DNA of 64,000 bases, taken from positions 33,545,359 through 33,609,358 of the forward strand of contig JASEVX010000006.1 in assembly GCA_031761405.1 (NCBI GenBank), read 5' to 3'. Position 1 is the first letter of the stretch; each line of letters begins with the position of its first letter. Shown here piece by piece: positions 1-14,200 of this stretch. The stretch comes from Serripes groenlandicus (taxonomy: Eukaryota > Mollusca > Bivalvia > Cardiida > Cardiidae). Below the pieces are notes generated by a model. It did not search any database, was not told the DNA's origin, and was given only the letters and a program-made list of their open reading frames with translations. Made by a program: the position numbers and the translations under genes.

Positions 1-880
1 AGACAAAGGTACATAATCATTGATGTAATGGATAGAGTGCCCATGGGAGATGGGAGATGGAGTCCAGGATGACATCCCCGGTCAGGACATACCAACGACT
101 TTACAAATGGTAGTTAAGCCTACGTTCCTTTTCTCTCGAAGTTGGAAGAATAGCATCTCAGGTGAGGCATTGGTGTCAGGATAAATCATATCGGTAATTA
201 TAGTAAATTACCAAGGAACACCTTGAACTACTTTTGAAACCGGCGTAACATACCGTTCAAGTAAACCAACACTGACAAAGGGGTATTGTGCAATATATAC
301 TTGCATTACTGCTATAAGTATAGTATTTGTGCATTGTACAATTGCAGATCTGGAGCATTCTACACACACACATTTGGAATTGATACATTGGTAAATATGT
401 GAAATATATATATATAGCAGGTTATGGTTAGTAAGGTCAATAAAATGCTGGTAGGTTGGCTATTTAATACCTATATGGGAGGTTATGTACCTAGTATGTT
501 TGTGTAATGGAAATGCTTTTGGGAGTGAATAATTAATACTAAAGGGGATATATTAAGTTAAAAATCAACTTGCCTAACAGTTAAACACATCCTTTTGGAC
601 ATTTGTGAGACATTAATTGTTCCTCTAATGATAAATATTTATTATGCGACTATACGAAAGATCTTGACGTGAACATTTCACAATTTAATTTGAATGTATA
701 TTCAAATTGTTTTTGTTCTTCGTCGCCTCTCTTTCGTATAATTGCTAACAATTGTTGTAATTACTTAAGCGCTCGATCAACACCATACACATGCGGAGCA
801 CACGCTGGGTTTTCGATGTGTGTTCGTCGGTTGAGGTCCAGTGGACAAATAGCACACACATAGCTAGGGCACACATAGAG
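1..880. other. No gene seen; AT-rich flank
   Basis: I see no coding region. The stretch around 780-900 is rich in GCACAC and CACACA words, which may be subterminal repeats of the possible transposon remnant that follows. Confidence 0.4.
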
Positions 881-984
881 CACACCTATCGTGCTTCCAA
901 CGCATATTCAGCTACCATGCAACGCATATTGGTGTGCTGAACGAGTCTCTATCGCGCCCGGTGTTCTTCTTGTGTGATCCTAGC

Positions 985-1500
985 GTGTACATGGCGTATA
1001 CGCAGCGTGTACATGGGGTATATAAACGGGTGCCGCACAACCTTCTCATTATTTCTCTTCTGTCCGTCATTGGTGATAACGGGTTCCTGCTAATCAAGTC
1101 TAGAAGAACCACCTTAGAAGATCGAAGGTCCAGACGGACTGCGACTACAATACGAATTAGCGGTTTTCCAACATCAGCAGAACCTCATGACACTGGCACT
1201 TCATTATGTCCATGTTATCAGGTAAAGACAAAAACGAAGAGGTCAAAGGAAGCTTTGGGTCCGACCGTGGATCGATAGGCGACGACAGTTTGGCCTGTAT
1301 GATAAGCTACTTCTGGAAGTCTGTAACGAAGAACAGACTTCCTTCAAGAAGTTCATGCGGATTTGAGATCAGTATATATTTAGATAAACCTGCGCATCCA
1401 CGGAATTGACCCGCTCGTAAAATTAGTAATTGAAAGCTGCAATACACTTTTGACAAATATTGTCCATTCATTACAGAATGAAGGATGTGAAGTGCAATCT
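985..1500 (+). mobile_element. Possible PIF/Harbinger transposase fragment with TATA-like sequence
   Basis: A TATATAAA word lies near 1019. Downstream, around 1298-1365, one frame reads YDKLLLEVCNEEQTSFKKFM. This resembles the N-terminal block of HARBI1-like transposases and the matching segment of the element at 34-36.8 kb (QYEALMAELSVENPAAFKNF). Frameshifts and stops break everything after it, and no DDE residues are visible. The call rests on this one short block, so it is weak. It could also be part of an unrelated repeat. Confidence 0.25.
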
Positions 1501-1938
1501 TAATCTACACTTGTTGCACTAAGGTTGGTGTTCCTGTTGCTCTACTCGAATACTGTTAACTCGTAACCCGAACAGTCTTAAGTTTCTGCACGTAAGGGAA
1601 CAATGACCAGGAACATGAGGTGTTTGTATCGCTGTATAGTTGATAACCTACAATACGAACCAGGAATTTATTAATATAAATAATAAAGATATACGTTTTA
1701 GTGGAAACTACATGTCTAAAACTATTCTATAACAAATATATCTTCATAACTTTGGCAAACTCGGCACATTTACATCATGTGATATGAGAATGACATAAAT
1801 AACATGTTTTTCAAAAGATAAAAAACGCTTTACACGCACGTCAACAGCAGCCTACTCTTTCACATTGAGCTTATGGTCATATGTATGTCGAACATAGCTT
1901 TACGGTACACATTAATAACATGTAAATGCTTTTTTCAG

Positions 1939-1997
1939 GCGTTGTGAAAGAAGGTTCGCCTTTAGAACGAAACTTCTCGAGTTCGAGCCATGGTCAG
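1939..1997 (+). CDS. Candidate internal exon of an unknown plus-strand gene
   Basis: A 59-base segment is flanked by a polypyrimidine tract with CAG and by a GTAGG donor. One open phase (one base completing a codon, one base left over) joins in frame with the candidate terminal exon at 2121. A second phase is also open. No family is recognised. The support is splice-signal quality and phase only. Confidence 0.25.
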
Positions 1998-2120
1998 GTA
2001 GGACGGTTCGATATGGGGTTTCCTTGACACTCACCATACATAACATAATAGGGATGGTAAAGGATAGGTAGAAGTAGTCGTTGTTCATCGACTTACACAT
2101 GTTCTTGCTTTTCTTTTCAG

Positions 2121-2308
2121 TGTCTTCTAGTACTCTACACAGAAGATACAGTAGTCTCGAGATAACACGAACAGTGAACAGTTCAAATACGTCGTTTTAT
2201 TCGAACCAAATCCTGGATCATATCTCTCATTTTAAAAGAAATCAGAGTAGTAGCAGTTATAATTGCTCAGACGAGAAATCAGAACGGTCGCGCTTGTTTT
2301 TGATATGA
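2121..2308 (+). CDS. Candidate terminal exon, Ser-rich tail of an unknown protein
   Basis: A strong acceptor (pyrimidine-rich run ending TTTTCAG) precedes about 62 codons ending in TGA at 2306-2308. The peptide is serine-, arginine- and asparagine-rich (for example HRRYSSLEITRTVNSS and NQSSSSYNCSDEKSERSR). It looks like a cytoplasmic tail, for instance of a receptor. Taken with the 1939-1997 segment, it may be the 3' end of a gene lying mostly outside the window. No homolog is recognised. Confidence 0.3.
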
Positions 2309-2309
2309 T

Positions 2310-5200
2310 TTTATCAGTGGCGTGATTTAAAAATTAAGAATAAATGAATTACGAAGCTAAAGAGACATACCATATTTAAGCAAACATCGAGAGGAGAACC
2401 TTTAGAACACGTCGTTACTTCGAATACATAAATCGGTCCCCGTATACTTCGAGTTGAATAACCAGTACTTGACTTGGACTTGTGCCTTGTTAAAAAAGGG
2501 CACTTAACCCAAAACCGCTGCCAAAATGAAGGTATACGACAGATGCAATGATATATTAATGAAACATACATGTATCATTAATATATATAGTAACATAAAT
2601 GCCTATGAGGTTGCAATTGGCACGGTGTTTAACCAAAACATCGTCGATGACAAACACACTTATATTGGAAACATGCGTAACTTATAGCTTAAGGCAGGAA
2701 AGGTAAATGGATGGTTTTCTTCTCGTAAAGTGTTGTTAATTCAAACATGAAAAGGTATGTGACTTCATTGTAAATTCAAAAATGGCTGATGAATACATCA
2801 CAATGTACAAAGAGGTGTCTTCATCAACACTTGGTTAATAGTCCATACGGTTGGTTACGCTGACGACAGTCTTTTAATTATATAGAAACAAGAGATATAC
2901 CACATCAAACCATAAGTGTTACATGTCATTGCAAAGTCAATTACTTAAAACACATGGGAGTTACAGCTATCAGTATTTCTCAGGCCCAGTACATTATACA
3001 TTATTTATTGGCTATACACATGTTCGTCAACATTTAAACAAACACAGATGTAAATGAAAATATTATATTTTATAAATTGCACATCTATAAAAGTCCAATT
3101 ATAAAAAAGGGGCTCAAAAACTTAAACATTTACCAACTTTAAAGTATATTTGTCCATTCCATACAAACTAATCTTTGCACATGTATTTCAACAAATCTGT
3201 GTTATGAAACATAAATCTCTGTCCCAATACAGTATGTTTCGAATACAACATATTCATTACACTTCTGGATCTATGTCAATTGTAAATTTGTTAAAAACTG
3301 GCTCTAAATTTGAAAATTATTGAAGATTTGTGGTACAAATTAACTTGATTTTTATGTTCAAATATTTTCAAATTTTGTACTGATGGATTGATAGATGTCA
3401 ACCAAAATATTAGGGTATTTCAATATAATCCTATCCTATCGTACGTCCAGGTAAATTTACGGTTAGAGATGTTGGTTGCGTAAACCTATGATATATATGA
3501 ATCTTGTGATGAGCAGTTCAGAACTTTTAAACAAAACTTAAACATACTTATTCAGAAAGCTATTTCACAAGAAGGCTTACTGAACTAAACAATGTAAATA
3601 ATTGTTTGCAAATGAATAAACACGATGGATATCATTGTCGATATTCTTTTTATTCTAATTGCATCGGTGAAAGTCGAAGGTTTTCGTACATCTTGTCGTC
3701 AGATCGTTCGCCGTTTATCTCTGCAATAAAAGCACATACACATGTTGACTTTTCAGAAGCAATATTAGCTTCTATGAATCTTTGAGTATGCTTCGTGTCT
3801 TAAGAGTTCTTACTGTAATTATAATGCAAACAAATATTCGCATACATGTATATAGATTTCACAAGGTTTATACTCATATTCATATGCAAGACAACACATT
3901 CTCATTTCATTTAGAAGCAAACGTACTGTTGTTAAATCGAAACAGTGATATTACAAATGCAGTATTATAGTTATATATTCTCTAAACCTCAGACCCGCAC
4001 AGTAAAATAGGAACAAGCAGTCTATTAAATAGGGAAAGTTTCGTTTTTATATCAACATTAATTTTCTTTAAAAACCATTCATTGCTGTTACAATCTGTTC
4101 CGATAAAGATTTGACAGCACATCGTAGATTTCTGTTTTAACAAGTTTTACACACAAATAAATAAAACTGTCAACTTCTTCAATGTTAATATTATCAATGG
4201 ACCATTAAAAATACTTCATCACTTTCTTTTTTCAAATACCCATATTTCCGTTTTATAAAAAAATATTTTCAGACTCCATCTAGTTTAATACATATATATA
4301 TATATATTGGTAACATAATTGAAATATCACTATGTACTTAGTTTCTGATGAAACAAATCGGACAGTTTGTGAGTAGAAGATAATTTAACATTTGAAGTAA
4401 CACGTTTATGATGATTTAACAATGTTCAAGAATATACAGATTAAACCAACCTCGACAAGCTTTACCCACAAAGCGTCGCGCGTAATACCCGGCGATGGTA
4501 GTCAATTTAAATTGCATAACATATTATCAATGGGTAAAAACTCATTAATGGTCAACGAGCTGGTCAATATCAAAATTTTAACTTTCTGCACACGTGTACC
4601 AACATGTTAGTGCACCAATGAATTTATTTATTTATAACTCGGTTGATAAGAGTCTAATGGTTCAAATATTCTGAATCAGTTTCGGTATCATTTTAAATGT
4701 TAATAATTATTCATTCATATGCATACTTTTGTTGTGAAGGTGTTACAATATTTTGATAATTTCGTTAGAAAGAACAATATATTTTAAGAATGCAAACAAA
4801 GAAATTGGTAGCTTGTCATAAATTAATGTATCTTTTTAATTACTTTCCATTCCAAATTCTAATTCAAATTCTTTAATTCTCAGAATCAATTCAATGATTT
4901 ACATGAGAATAATACAGACATTATACATTGTTGATAGCGAAATAAGTATAAAACAAAATCAATAACTTACAATGGAAGACGACGTATAGATAGAGAGGTA
5001 ATCTCCGGACAGTTTAGGTCAATAAGTTAACATGTTATGTGATATCTTTGTGTAAATTATTTCTCGAGTAATATATACATGTATGTACTAATTAACAAAT
5101 ACATATTTAATTATTACATACATGTACATATCTAGCAAATTTTATACCACAATAGGGTATCTGTTAGAGCAATTTAATTGGTACCCGTTGGTAAATACTT
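2310..5200. other. No gene seen
   Basis: AT-rich DNA with short TA runs, for example at 4290-4310. No splice-bounded coding exon or recognisable repeat stands out on either strand. Confidence 0.4.
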
Positions 5201-5299
5201 CATCGAAACGAAAAATAAAGCATTCACCGAGGTATCCAGAATATAATTACTAGATGTTGTTTAATATTTTAACGATAAATATACTCAACCGTTTCAAAG

Positions 5300-6925
5300 T
5301 TACATCATCTTTGATTTAAAGTAGTGATATCAATTTTAACATATTTGGGCGGTTATAAGAATATTCGAAGTTCTTTAAATAATGGGCAAACTAAAAGAAC
5401 ATGGTATTCATCGCCCAATTCATTGCATGCATTACATATTCTGTCGTTTTCAAGAATACTATTCCGTCTGCTAGTCTCGATTGATAGATGATGGTTTCTG
5501 GTAATGAATGAGATTAAGCCAATGCTTAAATCTTTAGGTAGAGTATAGATGCATTGGTTTTGAGAATATTCTGGTTTAAGACATGAATATAATAATTATT
5601 AACCTTTTTGTGAATACCAATTTTGTAAAAAAATATGTTTAGGTTTCTGTTTCAATGCTAAAGAAAGCCATTTTGAATTTGGAAATATTTGTCCGTCACA
5701 TATACCAAAGAACCTATGTTTATTTAATATAAGTTTACCGTTTTCAATCCATTTTGATTTTAATCTATGACTTTTGTGTGAATTATATATATGCATATAC
5801 ACCAGTATTGTTTCGGTTTAGTTGTGCGCAAACTTCTTATTCTGTTTGTAAAGATTTATTATGCTTATTAATGGCTTTATGTATGCTATTTTTTTATATA
5901 ATTTACTAAATCTTTTTTAGCTCTTTCTTATTATATTTATGTTTATATTTATTGTATTTATTTCTCGTTTTATTGTATTGATTTCTCATATCTTTACAAT
6001 TTTTGCTAAACCATAGTTTTCGTTTATTGTTATCTTTATCAATTCTAATTGTTTTACAATCTCCAAATGTTTGATACGCGCTTGATTAAAAAACCTGTTG
6101 TATTTCATAGATGATATCATTCATAAATTCTAAATTTGTCTATCAATGTATCTAGCCTACACTCAATTTGTTCAAGTTTGTTATTATCGGTATTTGTTGT
6201 ATAAACATTACTTTTATTGGTATCCCATAATCTTATTTTCGTATGATTTACATAATTATTACTATTTATTGGTTCTTGCTTCAGATTACATTTTAAAGTT
6301 AAAGCTACAGGGCAATGGACATCCGAATATAGGTTACCAAATGGTTTAACTTCAAAGTCCATCAGATGTTCAAAAAGGGTTGATTTTGTTAAATAATTAT
6401 CAACAATACTAATGTTTTTACAAGTACCTTTGGTATCATAACGATCCTTTCCTATTCTACCATTTAGAATGAAAAAAAAAATAGTTTTTACATAATTCTA
6501 TTAGTTTATATCCGTTTATATCCGTAGTTGTTAGCTACTTTATCGACACTGTTTCTAGTAAAGTGTATACCTGATTTTAAGAAGTTATTAACAGTCTCTT
6601 CATTTTCATTTCGTATGGTTCTAAATCATGAACATCAGACGTGAAACTGTCAATAAATGTGGAGTCATCTAATGTTTTACATCTCGAGTTAAAGTCTCCG
6701 AATAGTGAAACATATTTACTATTTGAGCAAAATGCAAGCAGATAATTGTGTAAATCGGTATACGGATCATCATACGAATATATTGCTCCTTGCGGGAGGA
6801 TATAAACAACCCCACATTTAACATACTGTGTTACGTTTTCTCCAACTATACATTTGGAAAAAGTAAAAGAATGTACAAGTCTCTCTTCCAAAAGTGTTAC
6901 TAGAGATGAACTTATCCGCAATATT
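5300..6925 (-). mobile_element. Decayed non-LTR retrotransposon (LINE) with endonuclease and C-terminal parts
   Basis: On the minus strand, 6921-6577 encodes an apurinic-endonuclease-like segment with GVVYILPQGAIYS followed by KYVSLFGDFNSR, the GDFN block typical of LINE endonucleases. It continues at 6362-6117 with SDVHCPV, the conserved histidine region. After an apparent deletion of the reverse transcriptase, 5802-5350 carries the LINE C-terminal region, with a CNACNELGDEYH motif followed by VCPLF, which looks like a zinc-binding tail. Stops and frameshifts are frequent. It is a dead, internally deleted copy. Confidence 0.75.
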
Positions 6926-7762
6926 TTAAATGATAATGGCTTTAACTACTTCATATGTCATATTACATCTTGACCTGAAATTGACTTTTGTGTTAGGCTT
7001 CATTTTATAGGTATATAAATGTTTTGTCATTTACAGTTGTGGGATAAATGGCATGTAGTGTCATATTGATGAAAATGCATTTATATCAAATTGATCAATA
7101 TCCTGATACGAAAAGCAAAAAAATGAAAGAAATAATGAGTAAGGACAGGATTTTATTTTTCATTGGTGTTACCTAGAATTTGTTAATGCCATTTATGGTT
7201 GATGAGCACATATAAAAAAAGGTAAATCACATCGATAATTAATATTCGTATTAATCAACATGCTTTATGAGGTTATATTTATTTTGAGTCAATTGGTACA
7301 CATATATATATAATTGAAAGTATTTAAATATATATATCGATACATGTATGTATATACATGTACGTTTTGTCAAATGTATGATATGACTTGTAAATCAATG
7401 ACATTGCTGTATGCGATGTGTGTATGCATGTTGACAAAGTAGGTGACTGTATTGTGACTATTGGGTGAGTTTACAATTTCAATATGTTTCTCCGACTAAA
7501 ACAGTGCCGTTGTATAAGAAAAAAATAAGAACCTGATAGGATCAAATAGAAAATGGTTATCTTATTGTTTTTTTAGTGTACGTTTCAAACGACAATAATA
7601 AAAACAAATATGTTTAAAATTCTCTCTAATTAGTTCACGGTGAAGTCCTAAGAACATGTATATCATCTAGGAATTGATAACGTTAATAGTCACGACACAT
7701 TTTCCTTTGGTTTAATTCAGAAAACTTAGTTGAAAGATTTTTATGTAAGATTTTTGCTTCGT

Positions 7763-7768
7763 TTTATT
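7763..7768 (-). terminator. Candidate poly(A) signal of the Ig receptor gene
   Basis: AATAAA on the minus strand lies about 380 bases past the receptor stop codon. It is one of few such hexamers downstream. Placement is the only evidence. Confidence 0.25.
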
Positions 7769-8143
7769 TCCAAATCGAAACAAACTGACAAGTGTATGTT
7801 CCTAGCAACAGTCGGAAAATACACTTAATGCGCTTAGAAAGGCATATTATAATTCAGAAAAGAAATCAAAATATGTGTTTGGTTGTTAATTGTCGCACTT
7901 TTCGAACAAATCAAGTGAGAACTTGTAATACAGACTATCATGTTGGGGTTCTGCTCGCACATGCTAGGGTCAATCTGTCAACAGATTTTGGCCAACTTAT
8001 GACTTTCCAATACCGATAATAATCAAATTGGGCACAAAACACTTAATGTATTAGATACTCGCTTGGAACTTCTAAATGTATACATTAAACAAAATGTTAA
8101 AATTGATATTTATCCAGTTAAATAAATTGTAAAATATTTATAT

Positions 8144-8228
8144 CTAGTTACCCGCATCATCTGATATATTAAGCGTTCCATAGTCATGGTTGTCCTCATT
8201 ATCACGCTTTAAATCTTCGTACGGATTC
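8144..8228 (-). CDS. Ig receptor last exon: ITAM-like tail and stop
   Basis: The exon begins after ATGACAG and ends with TAG at 8144-8146. It encodes NPYEDLKRDNEDNHDYGTLN and then ISDDAGN. The two tyrosine motifs, YEDL and YGTL, are nine residues apart, which fits YxxL-x(6-12)-YxxL. The phase (two bases carried in) matches the previous exon. Confidence 0.8.
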
Positions 8229-11200
8229 CTGTCATAAAAGAACGAAATGGATATAAGTTCAAAATCAATTAATTATGTCTTTTGGATTTTATGTGAATCA
8301 GTCATATTTGATTTTTATTATTTCAGTAATACTATGTTCAGAAGATGAAAATAATATGTTGTATGCTGTTTTCGCTTATGATAACACTTGTATTGAAACA
8401 TTTTGAGTTACTCGCTATATTTAGCAAACATACCTGTCTATATTGTAGTATGTATTGGGATCACTATGAACTTGTCCAACTGAAAAATAAACACGAAATA
8501 TGAAAGAACTATGAATTCATGATATGACTACAAGAATATTTTAACATTGTGAACATGTAATGAACAATATACATTGATTCAAGACGAATGGCGTATGTCG
8601 GCACATATTCAATTCGGAAGAGTGGGCGCCTCATCTCTTTCGCTTAACAGAGATATTAGTGAATAAATGGCAACCATCCATACGCTGTTCATACGGCGTT
8701 TGCCAAAGAGAATATGTTTATACATCTGTCATACATACAGTTACATTTTGTTCTCTTTTACGGCTGATATAAGTAATCTAATGATTGAATATTTACGATA
8801 ATCTATCTATAGACGGTATCACTTACCTGTATGTAGGGTGTTGTAAGCATTGTCATTTACACTGGACATATATCTGACGGGAAAAAAACAAAACAATTAC
8901 AACAATTAAGTGTATGTGTTTTGATCCGTACATATATATAATAACATAATTATATAACTCGAATAGCAATGATACTACAGTTTATATTTCAAACGTGTTA
9001 TATATTTCTGTAATATGTTCTACTTGTTGTCGCGTATAACTCCATTCAAGTTTCCAGCTTTTATTTTGATCTCACCAGAACGCGAATTGCTCAAGATGAG
9101 TTATTGTGATTGCCCTTTGTTCGTCATGCGTCAACATCTTATCCTATGTAGCCAATGGGCCAATTAGGATGATACTTCACAGAAATAGAAATACCTTTCT
9201 TAATGTCCTCAACCAATTCCTTTCTTGATTTTATCCATGCATAATTTGGGTTTCCATGGCAACCCCAAGAAATAACATAAAACAAATTCTCCTCCCAAAC
9301 AGGCTGGTCGATTTTAAAATAATTTTGTATAAATGTTTTTTATGTAACACTCTATCAGATTCCTTCAAGCCATGTTGATTAGTCGAACAAAATAGCTGCC
9401 AGGGGGCAGGGCTTTTTTGCCCTATATGGCTTATGTGAAAACTTTAAAATCCTCTTCCCCAATAGTATCTGTCCGATTACAAAATAATTGTGTGGACATG
9501 TTTATTGATTGACCTTCAGATCAGATTGCTTTTACCTATATTGATTGGTTGAATACAATGGCCATCAAGGAGCGGGGATGTTTTGCCTTTTATGGATATA
9601 GTGAATCTTTAAATCTTCTTCTCCAAAAGAGTCTGGCCAATTTCACTTTGTGGTTTTAAACATGGCCACCTGGGGGCAGGGTTGACTTCCTTTCATGGCT
9701 ATAGTGATATCCTTTAAAATCTACTTCTCCAAACGTATCGGGCGAATTTTCAAATAATGTTGTATAAATATTCTTTGCGTGACCTTTGAACAGATTCCTT
9801 CAAGCCATGTTGATTGTTCCAAAATATAGTAGCAAGGAGTGGGGCCTTTTTTCTCATATTATGGCCATTACGAGCCTTTTGTTTATATTGAGGTTGAAAC
9901 TGTTATATATGTAAACTATTTGCACGGTTGTATTAGCTATTTAATTTCTGATAAACTGAGAGAAAACTGTTTCGATAATTGGTAATTGTTCATATAACTA
10001 TTGCTTTATTTACGTTTTTCTGCAACAAAATACATAGATGAGTCATATATGAAGCAGTTGATTTGAGAAAGATAAACCAGTTTGACTTATTATATGAATA
10101 AACGATGAGGCTATTAACACAGGTTACAACTGAAATAACCAGCGTTCTAACGCCCTGATAGTTTGCAAAAAGGTTGGTTGTATTAGCTATTTAATTTCTG
10201 ATAAACTGAGAGAAAACTGTTTCCATAATTGGTAATTGTTCATATAACTATTGCTTTATTTACGTTTATCTGCAACAAAATACATAGATGAGTCATATAT
10301 GAAGCAGTTGATTTGAGAAAGATAAACCAGTTTGACTTATTATATGAATAAACGATGAGGCTATTAACACAGGTTACAACTGAAATAACCAGCGTTCTAA
10401 CGCCCTGATAGTTTGCAAAAAGGTTGGTTGTATTAGCTATTTAATTTCTGATAAACTGAGAGAAAACTGTTTCCATAATTGGTAATTGTTCATATAACTA
10501 TTGCTTTATTTACGTTTTTCTGCAACAAAATACATAGATGAGTCATATATGAAGCAGTTGATTTGAGAAAGATAAACCAGTTTGACTTATTATATGAATA
10601 AACGATGAGGCTATTAACACAGGTTACAACTGAAATAACCAGCGTTCTAACGCCCTGATAGTTTGCAAAAAGGTTGTATTATTGTTAACATATTAAAACG
10701 AGTATACAGAACTGATGGAAATTACAAGGGAGTGCCAACTCTAATTAGAATAAGCGTAAGCATATAAAGTACGTTACTTTACCTAGACTGCGGTGTTTCA
10801 TATCCATGTTCTTCTGTCAAAATATAATCGTAGTAATTATCTACATTGTTATGGTTTTTTTGGCGATCTACTTATGGAAACATTAATCGAAAACATAAAT
10901 ATTGATTCCGTAAAATATGAAAATATTCATCAATTTGTGTTTTTTTTTCAAATGAAACATAGTAAAAAAGAAGCACAGGTACATATGTTATAAAATGAAT
11001 AGTATTTCAAGCTCAAGTTAAAGTTCAAATTCAAGATTGTTTTTAAGTATTGAGGGTACCGGCCCATAAAACAACATGTATACAACTCATTACATGTATT
11101 TGTACAAGAGTGACATTTATTTGTTATAGTTAGAAGTTTTGTTAAAATGTCAATCAGATTAATTTGATTATCTTACCAAAACGTATGCATTCAAAACATG

Positions 11201-14200
11201 TTTTTGAATGAAACCCTTTCAAGATATAGATGAAACTAGATTCATTTATAGCAGACAATGTGTTTGAAAACATCGTGGAAAAGGAAGAAAAAATGTTAAG
11301 CGATGTAATATATTAGATCACAATAATGCAGATCAGCATAATCATTTATTGATTGTTAGATGCCAACTAAATGAAAAGTGTAATTATCCTAAAACGTTCT
11401 AGAACAATTTAAATCGTTGGATGGTGACCATCGATATTTATGAAAGTATTACTTGTATAACGTTTTTGTGTAAGAAAGGCATATTACCCGAATCCTTTCC
11501 TCCTTTCCTCCGACGGATAAAAACCACGACGACAACCATTATTATTATCAAAGCAGATACACCTCCTACTATTCCGCCTATTGCTGCAGATGCAGAGTCT
11601 GACGGTGTCAAAACATCTGTGCCTGTTACAAAAAAAATGCCTATAATTAGACACATCTTATCGAAATTATTTTTGCTTTTCTTTGACCAAGAAGCCATTT
11701 TGGACAATATTTATTTTTCGCAAAACGTGTTGACGTTTGTATATTATTGCGACTCAAGTTGAGTCATTTTGAAATATTTCCAATTCGTCTACAGATAAAA
11801 CTACAATAGTTTTGCAAAGGTAGAAAGTTTGAGTTTGTAAGGAAAGCATTTGTTTAGTCATCGCGTTTTTGTAGAACAATAAACGACGCAATGCGATCAG
11901 GTTTTCAATGATTGACAACATAACTTCAGCTTGCGTTTTGAGAATTATATTCAAGCGTCAGAGTTAAGTGTGTATAAAAGAACATGCCAAATGTAGAAAA
12001 AATGTTTCCATTTTAGGAAAAGTTACATAACATGTTTTAAATATTTAAATAAATGTATACTGCTACTAAAGCACGCAATCCCTTGAAAGTATCCATAAAC
12101 TCTTTCTGCATTCAATATTTAGTTACACTATGTCAACCGTTTCTCTATTTTAAGTTACATTAACCTTCAACTTGACCATAGGGCTCCTCAACGCAATACT
12201 ATGAAATACCATGCTTGGTTACAACATGTCAACCGTAATAAAATATATTTGGTAACGTAGTTTAACGCCGCCAATTCGCCCGAAAGGCTTCCTCTCTTAC
12301 AACGATATCATCATTCTAATAACCAGGATTCAACAACGTTGAACACCTGGTTAAAAATATATTAGATTAGATAAGATGATACTTGATTAGAACATCACTT
12401 ATATCATATTGTAACAGATATAATGACCATTGTAGAATTAAAACAACCCATGTGTCAACGACATGACTTATTGTAATAAACGTTTACGAACCCTCTTTTG
12501 TAGTAATGTTCAGGACGGTTGTCTCCGAACTATTGCCCACCTCATTGTTTGCATATATCTTCACATAGTACAAAGTATTTGGGATCAGTTCTGTTAGTGT
12601 TGTATTAGAACCAGCTTCACTCGTATGGCTCCAAATTGAATTCCCATGTGTTTTGTACAATATATAAAATGTCTGTGGAAGTCCTCCATTGAATCCTGGT
12701 GTCCATTCAAAATAGGCTGTTGTTTCAGTAAGGCGTGCTTCGACATAGGTAAACTGTGTCGGCCGTTGGGGTTTATCTGGAAATGAAATGATATACCTAG
12801 TTTTGCTCAAACATGTGAACATGCTATTCCAATAATTTGAAAGACATGAATATATGACATTTTAAGTCATGATAAACATTTTTGACTATACGATTCTTCA
12901 CAATTCACATCGAATACCGTTGCTTTCAATACAATTGAAATTTTCATTTACAAACAAAACAACAGTTTAACACGACCATACAATGTCAAAAAACAACTGT
13001 AATGTGTATCCAGGCTATATATCTTTTTAAAACAAACGCATATTCTAATAAATTATATTTTAGAATACTTTGGAGAGTGCCAATTGTTTACGTAGAAATT
13101 GTATAATGAAATCAAAAAGTATAATTGCATAGAGGATAGTTGTTTGTTTCAGTGTATTATGGAAATGTCTTTCATCGAGTGAAAATGCAAACGGTAATAT
13201 AATGAAGGTTGCGAAACTACGAGTGAAAATATAACCCTTTGCTTTTAACGACATAATAGAAATTTCGATAAAACACTTAAACAATAAATTATTCTATTTC
13301 TTAAATGCTTCATATGAGGTTTTTTAAACTGCTGAGGTGTAAACAGTCACATAACCTATGCTGACTTAGTAATTAATTCCTCGTATGGAGTCCCAGTCGT
13401 AATTTCATTTTCCGTATGGAGCCCAAGCCTAATTACACGTAACTTGGCTTAATGCGGTCGCCATATTAGGTGATGTTTGAAATAGACACTTTGGTTTAAT
13501 TAACAACGGTAATATAAATGAAATATTATGTTACTTTTTTAAAAGAAATCCTTTGAATGACAAACTATAATTGAAATCGTATTCCGGGTTAGTCATACCT
13601 ACGGAACTCTTTATTTGGATATTTGCGTGGATGGAATCAATGCGCCCTTTGATGAATGTCTCGTTAAGAACTGTGTATTTTAGCCATATAGTTTAAATGT
13701 GAAGTATTATAATTATTTTATTTGTCAATATATCTCGGAGATTGCAAAGGGAATAATGTCTGATATCGTTTATCGGCGAAGAGAAAATTTCAGTCACAAC
13801 GAGTCGACTCGATAGACAACTTGTGTTCCTACAAGATGACTAGATCTTTATTGAGGATCAAAACAGGCGACGTTCATCATTCTTATATAATAATAATAGG
13901 CCTCCTCCAAAACTCTTTTCTAAAGGATGTACTGAACTGAGAAGTGGATATTTAAAAAAAAAAAAAATGTTACATTGTTATTAAATCTTTTAATTGTGTT
14001 GTCAATTAAAACCTATTTAGTCATTATACCTTTTTATAATGCTTCAAAGTTTAAAAAAAAGTGGATTAAATTTGTTTTAGATAAAGAACTGAATTTGTTC
14101 GGGAGCCTTGGATAACAATTATATATTAAAGTCCGTGTTTATAAATTCTAATCTAGAACTTGTACAGTATCATATTGTTTTGAAAATAAGTAGAATATAT

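Noticed and set aside
9926..10675. CRISPR-like array
   Set aside because: The units are 250 bases long and contiguous with no spacers, in an animal intron: a plain tandem repeat.
11421..11762. Plus-strand ORF with threonine and proline runs
   Set aside because: It is antisense to the receptor transmembrane exon.
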